Origin: an uncultured Faecalibacterium sp. | GTDB taxonomy: Bacteria > Bacillota > Clostridia > Oscillospirales > Ruminococcaceae | DNA: 64,000 bases | Assembly: GCA_934533135.1 (NCBI GenBank) | Contig: CAKTBG010000009.1 | Coordinates: 1 to 64,000, forward strand | Direction: 5' to 3' | Shown: in pieces, positions 50,331-60,079 of the stretch | How positions within the stretch are numbered: position 1 is the stretch's first letter | Layout: each line of letters starts with the position of its first letter | Notes under the pieces: model-generated | Told to the model about the DNA's origin: nothing | The model's input: only the letters and a program-made list of their open reading frames with translations | Database searches by the model: none | Position numbers and translations under genes: made by a program

Positions 50331-51263
50331 TTACTTGCACCACTGGGCAAATTCTGCATCGGTACACTTGACGTAGTGGCTGCCGCTGACGTGGTGGCTG
50401 GTGCCCTTGCTGTAGTCGATGCCGGAGGTGGCATAATCGTAGGTCTCGGCGACCCGGCGTTTTTCGACCACGGGGTTCGGCAGGGGAATGGCCGACAGCA
50501 GGCTCCGGGTGTAGGGGTGGATGGGGTTGGCGAAGATCTCCTCGGTGGTGCCGGTCTCCAGCAGGTGACCCAGATGGAGCACGCCGATGCGGTCGGAGAT
50601 GTATTTGACCATGGACAGGTCGTGGGCAATGAAGAGATAGGCGGTGCCCGTCTCCTGCTGGATGTCCTTCATCAGGTTGACCACCTGCGCCTGAATGGAC
50701 ACATCCAGAGCCGAGATGCACTCATCGGCAATGATGAGCTTGGGGTTCATGATGAGGGCGCGGGCGATGCCCACGCGCTGCCGCTGACCGCCGGAGAACT
50801 GGTGGGGATACCGCTCGGCGTGTTCGGGCGCAAGGCCGACCTTGGCGAGGATGCGCTCCACCTTCTCGCGGCGTTCGTCCTGCGTCTTGTACATATGGTG
50901 GATGTCCAGACCCTCGCCGATGATGTCCTCCACCTTTTTGCGGGGGTTCAGGGATGCCATGGGATCCTGAAAGATCATCTGCATCTGGGTGCGCAGGGTG
51001 GCGTTCTGGGCGTGGGTCAGCCGGCCGCTGATGTCCTGCCCGTCGAACGTGATCTTGCCGGCGGTGGGGTCGTACAGCCGGATGATGCTCCGGCCGATGG
51101 TGGATTTGCCCGAGCCGGACTCACCCACCAGACCATAGGTCTCGCCGGGATAGATCTCAAAACTCACGTCGTCCACGGCTTTGACCGTGAAATTCTTGTT
51201 GACGCGGAAATACTGTTTCAAACCCTCGACTTTCAGCAGAGGGGTAGCCGATTGTGCTGCCAT
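50331..51263 (-). CDS. oppF: Oligopeptide ABC transporter ATPase, OppF type
   Basis: The 310-residue ATPase has [10 protein letters not shown] (Walker A), FSGGQRQRVGIARAL (signature), LIIADECISALDVS (Walker B) and the C-terminal oligopeptide-transporter extension with HPYTRSLLSAIPLPNP. It pairs with OppD to power peptide uptake. Its ATG directly follows the oppD stop, and the ribosome site lies in the end of oppD. Confidence 0.93.
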   Translation of the reverse strand: MAAQSATPLLKVEGLKQYFRVNKNFTVKAVDDVSFEIYPGETYGLVGESGSGKSTIGRSIIRLYDPTAGKITFDGQDISGRLTHAQNATLRTQMQMIFQDPMASLNPRKKVEDIIGEGLDIHHMYKTQDERREKVERILAKVGLAPEHAERYPHQFSGGQRQRVGIARALIMNPKLIIADECISALDVSIQAQVVNLMKDIQQETGTAYLFIAHDLSMVKYISDRIGVLHLGHLLETGTTEEIFANPIHPYTRSLLSAIPLPNPVVEKRRVAETYDYATSGIDYSKGTSHHVSGSHYVKCTDAEFAQWCK

Positions 51264-52361
51264 TTACTCCGCCTCCTCGATCTTTTTTGCTTCGGCCTTC
51301 ATCCGGGCGATCCGCTGCTGCAGCTCCGGCGGCATCTCGACCCTGGGCGCACGGGGATCCAGCAGCCAAGTGGCTGCATAGTGGGTGTCGCTGATCTTGA
51401 ACATGGGCGGCTCCACCTCGTCGTCGATCTTGAGGGCAAAATGGTTGCGGGGCGCAAAGGCGTCGCCCGGCTTCTCATGCAGCAGGTTGGGCGGCGAGCC
51501 GGGGATGGTGTACAGGCGGTCGTCGGCGGTGTCCAGATCGGGCATGGCCGACAGCAGACCCCATGTGTAGGGGTGGCGCGGGTCGTAGAAGATCTCGTCG
51601 ATGGTGCCCGTCTCGACGATCTTGCCGGCGTACATGACGTCCACATAATCGGCGACCTTGGCCACCACGCCCAGATCGTGGGTGATGTAGATGACCGAGA
51701 TGCCGCGATCCTTCTGGATGGAGCGGATCAGCTCGAGGATCTTGGCCTGAATGGTCACGTCCAGCGCGGTGGTGGGCTCGTCGCAGATCAGCAGGTCGGG
51801 GTCGCAGGCCAGCGCAATGGCGATGACCACGCGCTGCCGCATTCCGCCGGAGAGCTGGTGCGGGTAGCTCTTCATCCGCTTTTCTGCGTCGGTGATGCCG
51901 ACCTCTTCCAGCAGCTCCACAGCCTTCTTGTAGGCTTCAGCCTTCGGCATCTTGAAGTGCCAGAGCATTCCCTCCATGATCTGCTTGCCGATCTGCATGG
52001 TGGGGTCGAGGCTGGTCATGGGATCCTGAAAGACCATGGCGATCCGCTTGCCGTTGATGTGGCGGCGGATCCACTTCTTGTCTTTCTGCAGCAGATCCAC
52101 GGTCTCGGGGCTGCCGTCGGCGTGATGGTAGCTGAACTGGATGGAACCGCTGTTGACGACGGCGTTCTGTGCCAGAATGCCCATGGCGGCTTTCATGGTG
52201 ACCGACTTGCCCGAACCGGACTCGCCCACCAGAGCCACCGTCTCGCCTTTGTACAGGTCGATGTTCACGCCGCGGATGGCGTGGACGGGGCCTGCGGTGG
52301 TCTTAAAGGTAATGTCGAGGTCACGCACCGACAGGACCTGTTCTTTGTTGTTCTCAGGCAT
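51264..52361 (-). CDS. oppD: Oligopeptide ABC transporter ATPase, OppD type
   Basis: The 365-residue ATPase has [29 protein letters not shown] and [14 protein letters not shown], plus the C-terminal domain with [15 protein letters not shown]. It is the partner of OppF. It follows oppC by about 17 bases. Confidence 0.93.
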   Translation of the reverse strand: MPENNKEQVLSVRDLDITFKTTAGPVHAIRGVNIDLYKGETVALVGESGSGKSVTMKAAMGILAQNAVVNSGSIQFSYHHADGSPETVDLLQKDKKWIRRHINGKRIAMVFQDPMTSLDPTMQIGKQIMEGMLWHFKMPKAEAYKKAVELLEEVGITDAEKRMKSYPHQLSGGMRQRVVIAIALACDPDLLICDEPTTALDVTIQAKILELIRSIQKDRGISVIYITHDLGVVAKVADYVDVMYAGKIVETGTIDEIFYDPRHPYTWGLLSAMPDLDTADDRLYTIPGSPPNLLHEKPGDAFAPRNHFALKIDDEVEPPMFKISDTHYAATWLLDPRAPRVEMPPELQQRIARMKAEAKKIEEAE

Positions 52362-52377
52362 GGTGTGCTGCCTCCTT

Positions 52378-53481
52378 TTACATACTCTTCATCTTGGGGT
52401 CCAGAGCCTCCCGCAGGCCGTCGGCCACGAGGTTGAAGCTGAGCATCAGCAGGCTCATGACCACGATGGGCGGGATGATCTGGTACGGATGGGTGGTAAA
52501 GCTGTTGTATAGCTCGCTGATCAGGGAGCCCAGCGAGCACTGGGGCACCGGGATGCCCAGACCCACGAAGGAGAGGAACGCCTCGGTGAAGATGGCGGTG
52601 GGGATGCTGAACATGACCTGCGTGATGATGGGTCCGATGATGTTGGGCAGCACTTCCTTGAAGATGATGAAAAAGCTGCCTGCGCCCAGCGTCCGGGAGG
52701 CCAGCACGAACTCCTGATCCTTCAATTTCAGCATTTCGGCACGGGCAATGCGGCTCATGCCGACCCATTCGGTGAGCATCAGGGCAAAGATGATGGTCAG
52801 CATACCGGGCTGCAGCACCAACAGCAGCAGCGTCACGATGACCAGACGGGGGATGCCGTTGGCGATCTCAAGGAACCGCTGCATCAGCATATCCACTTTT
52901 CCGCCGAAATAGCCCGAGATCAGGCCGTAGCTCATGCCGATCACCATGTCGATGACGGCGGCGGCCACGGCGATGATGAGGGAGACCCGGGCACCTTCCC
53001 AAGTGCGGGTCCAGATGTCGCGGCCATACAGGTCGCTGCCGAACCAGTAGTAGACGTCGGTCTTTTCTTTCTCGACGTAGTTGTTGATGATCTTGGAGCC
53101 GGTGGTGGTGCTCATCTTCTCGCTGCCGTCCAGAATGCCGAACTGCTCGATGCCGGGCACGCGGGGCGCGAAATTCTTCTGGCTCAGATCCTGCCCGGAG
53201 TAGGTGTAGCTGTTCATCCCCGGGCCGAGGACGGCCAGCAGAACGATGACAACGATCAGGACAAGCCCCAACACGGCACTCTTTTTGCGGAAGAAGCGGA
53301 TGCGGGCGTCCTTCCAGAAGCTTTGCGCCGCAAAGTTGGTATCCACCGCGATCTCGGCGTCGTTGTGCTTGCGGGTGAAATCGGCTGCGTCAAAGGTGTG
53401 CTCCGGGAACGCATCGTTGACAGCCTTGGTGATGGCGGCGGCAGTGCTCTCGCCGCCCAGACGAATCGCTTTTTCTGCCAT
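52378..53481 (-). CDS. oppC: Oligopeptide ABC transporter permease, OppC type
   Basis: The 367-residue permease has an N-terminal cytoplasmic extension, six membrane segments and the EAA-type loop SRIARAEMLKLKDQEFVLAS. A sizeable loop between helices 1 and 2 carries IINNYVEKEKTDVYYWFGSD. It forms the channel with OppB. It begins two bases after the oppB stop. Confidence 0.92.
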   Translation of the reverse strand: MAEKAIRLGGESTAAAITKAVNDAFPEHTFDAADFTRKHNDAEIAVDTNFAAQSFWKDARIRFFRKKSAVLGLVLIVVIVLLAVLGPGMNSYTYSGQDLSQKNFAPRVPGIEQFGILDGSEKMSTTTGSKIINNYVEKEKTDVYYWFGSDLYGRDIWTRTWEGARVSLIIAVAAAVIDMVIGMSYGLISGYFGGKVDMLMQRFLEIANGIPRLVIVTLLLLVLQPGMLTIIFALMLTEWVGMSRIARAEMLKLKDQEFVLASRTLGAGSFFIIFKEVLPNIIGPIITQVMFSIPTAIFTEAFLSFVGLGIPVPQCSLGSLISELYNSFTTHPYQIIPPIVVMSLLMLSFNLVADGLREALDPKMKSM

Positions 53482-53483
53482 GG

Positions 53484-54419
53484 TCAGTCATCCCCCTTTG
53501 CCAGACGAATTCTCGGGTCGATGATGCCGTACAGCAGATCGACCACCAGCATGATGCCAATGTACATGGCACTGTAAATGAAGCTCAGTCCGATGACCAC
53601 GTTGTAGTCGTTGGACTGGATGGCCGTCACCAGCAGGCTGCCGACGCCCGGGATCGCAAAGATCTTTTCGACCACCAGCGAGCCGGTCATCAGATCGACG
53701 ATGAGCGGGGCCAGCACGGTGATGATGGGGATCAGGGCATTGCGCAGCGCGTGGCGGAAGATCAACGCCGGGCCGGAGATGCCCTTGCTCTCGGCCAGCA
53801 GCATATAGTCGGAGTCGAGGACTTCGATCATTTCACTGCGGGTGAAGCGGGCGATGGACGCCATGGTGAACATGGACAGCGAGACGCTGGGCAGGACGCT
53901 GGAGCCGAAGATGTCCTTGGCGGAGAACAGCATCGGGAACCACTGCAGCTTGAAGCCGAAGGTGTAGCTCAACGCCAGCGCAAAGACATAAGATGGCACC
54001 GACACGCCGATGACCGAGATGATGGTGGCGATGGTATCAAAGATGGTATCCCGCTTGAGGGCGGCGATGATGCCCAGCACCAGACCCACCAGCGCGCCCA
54101 GCGTGACGGCCATGCCGCCGATCTGGATGGAGACGGGCAGGCGGGCGGCCACCAGCTGGGAGATGGGCGTATTCTTGGAGATGTTGTAGCTTACCCCCAG
54201 ATCGCCCCGCAGCATATTGCCGACATAGCGGAAGAACTGGATGTAAATGGGCTGATCGAGGCCGTATTTGGCGTACAGCGCGGCACGCATATCGGCGGTC
54301 AGCTTCTCGTCGTTGAACGGCGAGCCGGGCATCAGCTGCATCAGGATGAACAACACCAGCAGGATGGCCAGCAGGGTGAACAGCGAGGTGAGGATGCGCT
54401 TGAGTGTGTATTTTTTCAC
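53484..54419 (-). CDS. oppB: Oligopeptide ABC transporter permease, OppB type
   Basis: The 311-residue permease starts KKYTLKRILTSLFTLLAILL with the usual first helix and has six segments. The EAA loop is RFTRSEMIEVLDSDYMLLAE. It is separated from oppA by a terminator-like hairpin and precedes oppC, oppD and oppF. Confidence 0.93.
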   Translation of the reverse strand: MKKYTLKRILTSLFTLLAILLVLFILMQLMPGSPFNDEKLTADMRAALYAKYGLDQPIYIQFFRYVGNMLRGDLGVSYNISKNTPISQLVAARLPVSIQIGGMAVTLGALVGLVLGIIAALKRDTIFDTIATIISVIGVSVPSYVFALALSYTFGFKLQWFPMLFSAKDIFGSSVLPSVSLSMFTMASIARFTRSEMIEVLDSDYMLLAESKGISGPALIFRHALRNALIPIITVLAPLIVDLMTGSLVVEKIFAIPGVGSLLVTAIQSNDYNVVIGLSFIYSAMYIGIMLVVDLLYGIIDPRIRLAKGDD

Positions 54420-54502
54420 GTCGGGTAATCCCCCTTTGTCCGGGTTTTGGAATGGTTGTTTTCGCGGCCAATCGTGCGCCAGCCGCGGACAGCTGTGATG
54501 GC

Positions 54503-54550
54503 AAAAAGGCGCACAGTGGCTTTTGCAGGGGCCACTGTGCGGCCTTTGGT
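54503..54550 (-). terminator. Hairpin between oppA and oppB
   Basis: GCACAGTGGC at 54511-54520 pairs with GCCACTGTGC at 54531-54540, with TTTTT after it on the minus strand. It probably stops part of the transcripts after oppA, so the binding protein is made in excess over the permeases. Confidence 0.75.
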
Positions 54551-54569
54551 TCAGCTGTTCAGTTGTTGC

Positions 54570-56279
54570 TTACTCGCTCTTGACGGTGTTCTTGTACACG
54601 CGGTTCAGAGCACAGGGGTGATGCTCGACGCCCGTGACCTTGCTGGAGATCATTTCGGCGTTGCACTGGCCGTACAGCGGGAAGATGACGGCCTGCTCGA
54701 GGACGATCTGCTCGGCCTCATACAGGGCAGCCCAGCGGCCTTCGGGATCGGTGCAGAGATCGCCGGTGGTGCATTCGTCGATGATGGCGTCGTAGTCGGC
54801 GTCGCTCCACAGACCGTAGTTGTTGGAGTTGCCGGTGACCCACATTCCGAGGTAGGTCATGGGGTCGGCGTAGTCGGGACCCCAGCGGGTCAGGCCGATC
54901 TCAAAGTTGCCGTCCTGCATATCCTGTACGCGCTGCTTCTTGGGCTCGACGGTCAGGTTCAGGGTAAAGCCCTCCAGCGTGGTCTCCAGCTGCTCCTTGA
55001 CGACCTGTGCGACCTTCTGGGGTGCGTCGTCGGCATCCACGACCATATCGAAGGTGAAGGAATCCTTGCCCAGCTCGCTCTTGGCGGCTTCATAATACTC
55101 CTTGGCCTTGTCTGCATCGTATGCGCAATACTCGGCAAACTTGGTCTGGTCGGCAGAGAAGTCGCTGCCGTCGGGACCGGTGGCAAACTGCGGCGGAACG
55201 GCGGTGTAGCAGGGGGCAGAGCCATCCTTCAGGACGTCGTCGGTGATGGCGTCACGATCCAGTGCGAAGGTGATGGCCTTGCGCAGGTTCTCGTTGGCCA
55301 GCTCGGGCACGCCGTCGATGTTGGGGCTGATGTACCACAGATAACCGGCACCCACGCTGGTGAACTCGGGATCGTCCTTGACCTGATCGACCTGTTCGCC
55401 GTTCAGCAGGGTCATATCCAGTGCGCCGGTCTGATAGCTCATCAGAGCCTGCTGGCTGTCCTTGATGACCTGATAGGCCAGACCATCCAGCGCGATCTTG
55501 TCAGCATCGTAATAATCGGGGTTCTTTGCCAGCGTGAAAGCGGTGGCAGCGGGCTGATAGTCGGTCAGCACGAAGGCACCGTTGGACAGCACCGTGGCGG
55601 GGCTGGTGCCGAAGGTATCGGCGCAGGTGTTGTAGAAAGCTTCGTTGACCGGGTAGAAGGTCGGGAAGTACATCAGGCTCAGGAAGTAGCTGACAGGAAC
55701 GTTCAGCTGGACTTCGAGGGTCTTGTCATCCACGGCGGTGACGCCCAGATCGGTGACAGGCTTCTCACCGGCAATGATCTCGGCGGCATTGACCACCTGA
55801 CCGATGTCGGACAGCATATACGAATACTCGGAAGCCGTTGCGGGATCGACGGCACGCTGCCAGCCGAACACGAAGTCGGCAGCGGTCACGGCGTCGCCGT
55901 TGGACCACTTGGCGTCGCGCAGGTGGAAGGTGTAGGTCTTGCCGTCCTCGCTGATGTCGTAGGTCTCGGCAATGGCCGGGATCGCAGAGCCGTCGGCATC
56001 CATCTGCATCAGGCCGTCGGTGTAATCGGCGATGACCTCAAAGGAGGTGCCGTCGGTCGCCACCTGCGGATCCAGAGACTGTACTTCGGTCTCCAGCATG
56101 ATGTTCAGCGTGCCGCCCGCTGCAGTGCCAGCTGCTGCGGAGCTTGCGCCGGTGGAAGCAGCCCCCGAAGAAGCTGCCGTGCTGGACGAGCCGCCGCAGG
56201 CAGACAGTGCCAGAGCAGCAGTGGTGACACCGGCAGCTGCCAGAAAGCTGCGGCGCGAAATACGACGATCGAATCTCAT
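54570..56279 (-). CDS. oppA: Peptide-binding lipoprotein with twin-arginine signal
   Basis: The 569-residue solute-binding protein begins with a twin-arginine signal, S8-R9-R10-S-F-L, and a lipobox LSAC with Cys28. A Ser/Ala-rich linker follows, then the family 5 binding domain with DAKWSNGDAVTAADFVFGWQ. Most OppA proteins use Sec, so the Tat-type signal is notable, and the tat genes lie in this window. It heads the opp operon. The bound peptide class is unknown. Confidence 0.93.
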   Translation of the reverse strand: MRFDRRISRRSFLAAAGVTTAALALSACGGSSSTAASSGAASTGASSAAAGTAAGGTLNIMLETEVQSLDPQVATDGTSFEVIADYTDGLMQMDADGSAIPAIAETYDISEDGKTYTFHLRDAKWSNGDAVTAADFVFGWQRAVDPATASEYSYMLSDIGQVVNAAEIIAGEKPVTDLGVTAVDDKTLEVQLNVPVSYFLSLMYFPTFYPVNEAFYNTCADTFGTSPATVLSNGAFVLTDYQPAATAFTLAKNPDYYDADKIALDGLAYQVIKDSQQALMSYQTGALDMTLLNGEQVDQVKDDPEFTSVGAGYLWYISPNIDGVPELANENLRKAITFALDRDAITDDVLKDGSAPCYTAVPPQFATGPDGSDFSADQTKFAEYCAYDADKAKEYYEAAKSELGKDSFTFDMVVDADDAPQKVAQVVKEQLETTLEGFTLNLTVEPKKQRVQDMQDGNFEIGLTRWGPDYADPMTYLGMWVTGNSNNYGLWSDADYDAIIDECTTGDLCTDPEGRWAALYEAEQIVLEQAVIFPLYGQCNAEMISSKVTGVEHHPCALNRVYKNTVKSE

Positions 56280-56685
56280 AATATCTTTTCCCCTCTCTTC
56301 ACCGCTTTAGCTTGATAAAGCACGCGGTTCTGAAAAATGCACAAGGTCACTTCGCTCCCCCTCCGGAGCTCACACACCCTTGTGCGATGGCTGCATTATA
56401 CTCCGCGAAAATCGAAAAAGAAAGAGGTTTGGCCGAAAATCCGAGTGGTTTAGGGGGATTTCTGTGGTTTGACCAACATCCTACCGAAAATCTGCGTTGA
56501 ATTTTGTATAGTTTTGCCCCGATGCTGTACGCTATGAAAATACAATGCAGACAAAAAGAGTATGACTTGTACGCCATGAAAATACAGCGATGCACTGGAT
56601 CTTTGTTTTGTAAAGAAAAACGCCCTCTGCACTTTCCGGGTGCAGAGGGCGCAAAAGGGGAGTCTGAAGCGCAGAAGCGTGCAGA
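56280..56685. other. Intergenic region with direct repeats and terminator
   Basis: GTACGCTATGAAAATACA near 56527 and GTACGCCATGAAAATACA at 56569 are direct repeats about 42 bases apart. CGCCCTCTGCAC at 56621-56632 pairs with GTGCAGAGGGCG at 56640-56651, and on the minus strand T5 follows, so it terminates the symporter gene. The opp promoter should lie between 56300 and 56530; a minus-strand TATACAAA near 56505 is one candidate. Confidence 0.6.
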
Positions 56686-58005
56686 TCAGGTGGTTTCGGG
56701 CACGCTGCCGTTGTAGGCGGCCTCGTTCAGCTGACCTTCGGTCGCGGCAACAAGGGTCGTGGCGGCGGCAGCACCGACCACATTGGTCGCGGTGCGGGCC
56801 ATATCTGCAATGCTGGAAATGGGCGAAAGCAGGATGATGGCTTCCACCGGCAGACCGGCGGCTGCAAACAGCGCGGTGGCCGTGATGGTGGCTGTGCCGG
56901 GCACACCGACGGTGCCGATGGAAACGACGACCGCCAGCACGACGAGGAAGGCGTACTGCACAGGCGTATACTCGATCCCCAGCAGATGGATGGTAAAGAC
57001 GGCCAGCAGGGTGGGCCAGACGCCTGCGCATCCCGGCATTCCGAGGTTTGCGCCGAGGCTTGCGCCGAAGGAAGCGATGTCCTCGTTGACGCCCAGTTTC
57101 TGGGTGAGCTGGCTGACCGTGACGGGGATGGTGCCGACGCTGCTCTGCGAGGTGAAGGCGACGGTGGCGGCAGGCCAGATGCCCTTAAAGAAGCGCAGCG
57201 GGCTGAGATGCCCCACCAGCCGGATGAGCGCACCCTCGACCACAACGATCTGAATGCCGCACAGGACATAAGCCAGAACCAGAACGCTCAGCAGCGGGAT
57301 CAGGTCGGCCGGAGAAGAGCGGCTGACCGCACGGGCGATCAGAGACAGAACGGCATAGGGCGTGAAGGAGATGACATAGCTGACGACCCGCCCCATGACC
57401 AGATCTCCGGCGTCGATGAAGGCTTTGAACGGGGCGGCCGCTTCGGGCTTTTTGGCGGCCAGCTTGTTGTAGCTGACGGCGACCAGAATGGAGAAGACGA
57501 CGATGGGGACCACCTCGCCATTGACCCACTGCGCAGCCAGATTGCTGGGGAAGAGGCCGATCACCGTATCCACGAAGGTGGGAACTTCCTTGGCGGTGTA
57601 GTCGGTGGCCAGCTCATACTGGACGCCGCGGCCGATCTGGGTGACGACACCGGCGATCAGGGTGATGAGGCTGGCAAAGAAGGTGTTCAGCACGAGGAAG
57701 AATACGGTCTTGAGGCCGATGTTCTTGAGCCGCACCGAATTGCCGAGGTTGGTGATGCTGGAGATGATGCTGAAGATCAGCAGCGGCACGACCACGGCCG
57801 AAACGACATGGGCGTAGATGGTGCCGACCGCCGCAACATAGGTGTGATGCCCCTTGAAGGCCAGACCCACGATCAGGCCGAGACCAACGGCCAAAATGGT
57901 GCGGACGCCGAAATCCACGTGCTTTTTCTTGTGCAGGTAGTACAGCAGCGCAAAGAACACTGCGCTCAGGGCCAAGGCCCCCAGATCCAGAAGTGAGACA
58001 GACAT
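56686..58005 (-). CDS. Dicarboxylate/amino acid:cation symporter
   Basis: The 439-residue protein has the DAACS (glutamate transporter-like) fold. Marks are FTSQSSVGTIPVTVSQLTQK for the first hairpin loop, FGASLGANLGMPGCAG, and VGVPGTATITATALFAAAGL for the second. The sequence is closest in style to TcyP-type cystine carriers. It imports an amino acid or dicarboxylate with sodium or protons. The ATG at 58005 has CGGAGGAA upstream. Confidence 0.9.
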   Translation of the reverse strand: MSVSLLDLGALALSAVFFALLYYLHKKKHVDFGVRTILAVGLGLIVGLAFKGHHTYVAAVGTIYAHVVSAVVVPLLIFSIISSITNLGNSVRLKNIGLKTVFFLVLNTFFASLITLIAGVVTQIGRGVQYELATDYTAKEVPTFVDTVIGLFPSNLAAQWVNGEVVPIVVFSILVAVSYNKLAAKKPEAAAPFKAFIDAGDLVMGRVVSYVISFTPYAVLSLIARAVSRSSPADLIPLLSVLVLAYVLCGIQIVVVEGALIRLVGHLSPLRFFKGIWPAATVAFTSQSSVGTIPVTVSQLTQKLGVNEDIASFGASLGANLGMPGCAGVWPTLLAVFTIHLLGIEYTPVQYAFLVVLAVVVSIGTVGVPGTATITATALFAAAGLPVEAIILLSPISSIADMARTATNVVGAAAATTLVAATEGQLNEAAYNGSVPETT

Positions 58006-58116
58006 GATCCAATTCCTCCGATTTCCACAAAACCTATATGTATGGTATGTTTGTTGGATTGTGAGGTGCAGTATACTCTTTTTGCCGCAGCTTGTCAAGC
58101 ACAAAATACAAAAAAA

Positions 58117-58146
58117 GAGGCCGCTGCGGGTTTCCACAGCGGCCTC
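58117..58146 (-). terminator. rny terminator
   Basis: GAGGCCGCTG at 58117-58126 pairs with CAGCGGCCTC at 58137-58146. On the minus strand T7 follows. Confidence 0.92.
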
Positions 58147-58159
58147 GGAAGGACGGATC

Positions 58160-59731
58160 TTACTTTGCGTACTCGATGGCACGGCTCTCGCGGATGACAT
58201 TGACCTTGATCTGGCCGGGATAATCGAGGGTGTCCTCGATCTTCTTGGCGATGGAGCGTGCCAGCAGGATCACCTGATCGTCGTTGATGACGTCGGGCTT
58301 GACCATGATGCGCACTTCGCGGCCAGCCTGCACAGCAAACGCCTGCTCGACGCCCTCGAAGCTGGAAGAGATCTCCTCCAGATTTTCCAGACGCTTGACA
58401 TAGCTCTCAACGTTTTCACGGCGGGCACCCGGGCGGGCGGCACTGATGGCGTCGCAGGCCTGAATGATGAAGGCCAGCGGGGTCTTGGGCTCCACATCGC
58501 CGTGGTGTGCTTCGATGGCATGGATGATCTGGGTGTTCTCCTTGTACTTGCGGCAGATATCGACGCCGATCTGGACATGGCTGCCCTCGATCTCGTGATC
58601 CAGTGCCTTGCCGATGTCATGCAGCAGACCGGCACGGCGTGCCAGCGTGACGTTCACGCCCATCTCGCCGGCCAGCAGGCCGGCCAGCCAAGCCACCTCC
58701 ATGCTGTGGGTCAGGGCATTCTGGCCGAAGCTGGTGCGGTACTTCAGGCGGCCGATCAGCTTGATGAGATCGGGGTGCAGGCCGTGGATGCCCAGCTCCA
58801 TCACAGCGTGCTCGCCTTCGCGCTTCATCTGCAGCTCGAGGTCGTGGCGGCACTTCTCCACCGTCTCTTCGATGCGGGCCGGATGGATACGGCCGTCGCC
58901 GATCAGACGCTCCAGCGTCATCCGGGCGACCTCGCGGCGGGTCTGGTCGAAGGAGGACAGGGTGATGGCCTCCGGGGTGTCGTCGATGATGAGATCCACG
59001 CCGGTCGCGGTCTCGAGGGCGCGGATGTTGCGTCCTTCACGGCCGATGATGCGGCCCTTCATCTCGTCGCTGGGCAGCGGCACAACGCTGACGGTGGTTT
59101 CGCTGCAGTGGTCGGCGGCGCAGCGGCTGATGGCCTGACCGATCAGGTTGCGGGCGATGTTGTCGCAGTTCTCCTTCAGGTCGGTCTCATAGGCAGCCAC
59201 GCGGACGGCCTTCTCGTGGGTCAGCTCCTCGTCCACCTTGTGCAGCAGCACTTCGCGGGCGTCTTCCTGACTCAGGCCGGCCAGCGTCTCCAGACGCTCC
59301 ATCTCCTTGGCGCGCAGGGCGTCGATCTCGGCCAGATGTGCGTCGGCCTCTTCGTTCTTCTTTTTCAGCTCTTCTTCTTTCCGCTCCAAGGCTTCGGTCT
59401 TCCGGTCGAGGGCGGTCTCTTTCTGGTCGATGCGGTTCTCCTGACGGGTGATCTCAGCGCGACGCTGCTTGATCTCCTTGTCGGCCTCCGCTTTCTGGGC
59501 GTCAACCTCCGCTTTCAGGCGGAAAGCCTCGTCCTTTGCTTCCAGAACGGCTTCCTTGCGTTTTTGGTCCGCGGTCTTGATCGCTTCGTTCACGAGGCGG
59601 GTCGCCTCGGCTTCGGCACTGCCGATCTGAGCCTCGGCGGTCTTTTTACGGTTGTTGTAACCAATAAAATAACCCGCGCCGATGCCAACGGCAGCTACGA
59701 TCAACGCCACGATCAAAGTGATCGGGGTCAT
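58160..59731 (-). CDS. rny: Ribonuclease Y
   Basis: The 523-residue endoribonuclease has an N-terminal membrane helix (residues 5-25), a long coiled coil (30-210), a KH RNA-binding domain ([17 protein letters not shown]) and an HD domain with [12 protein letters not shown] and LLHDIGK. It starts mRNA decay at the membrane. The ATG at 59731 has AAGGAG upstream; an earlier ATG at 59755 is not needed. Confidence 0.96.
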   Translation of the reverse strand: MTPITLIVALIVAAVGIGAGYFIGYNNRKKTAEAQIGSAEAEATRLVNEAIKTADQKRKEAVLEAKDEAFRLKAEVDAQKAEADKEIKQRRAEITRQENRIDQKETALDRKTEALERKEEELKKKNEEADAHLAEIDALRAKEMERLETLAGLSQEDAREVLLHKVDEELTHEKAVRVAAYETDLKENCDNIARNLIGQAISRCAADHCSETTVSVVPLPSDEMKGRIIGREGRNIRALETATGVDLIIDDTPEAITLSSFDQTRREVARMTLERLIGDGRIHPARIEETVEKCRHDLELQMKREGEHAVMELGIHGLHPDLIKLIGRLKYRTSFGQNALTHSMEVAWLAGLLAGEMGVNVTLARRAGLLHDIGKALDHEIEGSHVQIGVDICRKYKENTQIIHAIEAHHGDVEPKTPLAFIIQACDAISAARPGARRENVESYVKRLENLEEISSSFEGVEQAFAVQAGREVRIMVKPDVINDDQVILLARSIAKKIEDTLDYPGQIKVNVIRESRAIEYAK

Positions 59732-60079
59732 CGTGTTCACTCTCCTTACAGTCAAAATTCAAATTCAACTAAATTCTGGAGACGCTGCAGTGCAAAAGCG
59801 CGGGAACAGGGTTCTATGATGCAGTTTTCAACGGAAAAGAGACAACAAAATACAGGCAGATCGGCCAGTTGCCCGGTCTGCAGGTCTTTGGTGCGGCTTT
59901 TTGAGATTTACAAGGTCTTCTTATAAAAACGGGCAGATGAAGCCCCATTGAAACTTGTTCGCAGAACGCTCAGCATACAGCGTCATGAATTCCATACTAC
60001 TTCTTATATTACGAGAGATTCGGCGGAATGTCAAGTAATCGCAGCTGATTTTTCAATTTTTTCAGCGAGACGGAGAGGG
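59732..60079. other. rny leader and promoter region
   Basis: On the minus strand TTGACA (forward 60029-60034) and TAATAT (forward 60006-60011) are 17 bases apart and give rny a leader of about 265 bases. The leader has no supported gene. Such a long leader would fit feedback control of rny by its own product, but no specific structure was recognised. Confidence 0.6.

Noticed and set aside
50301..52436. A 711-codon plus-strand frame
   Set aside because: It runs antisense to oppF and oppD. Val/Gly/His-rich composition mirrors their codons.
54447..59926. Long plus-strand frames at 54447-56315 and 58004-59926
   Set aside because: Both are antisense shadows of oppA and rny, which have full domain evidence.
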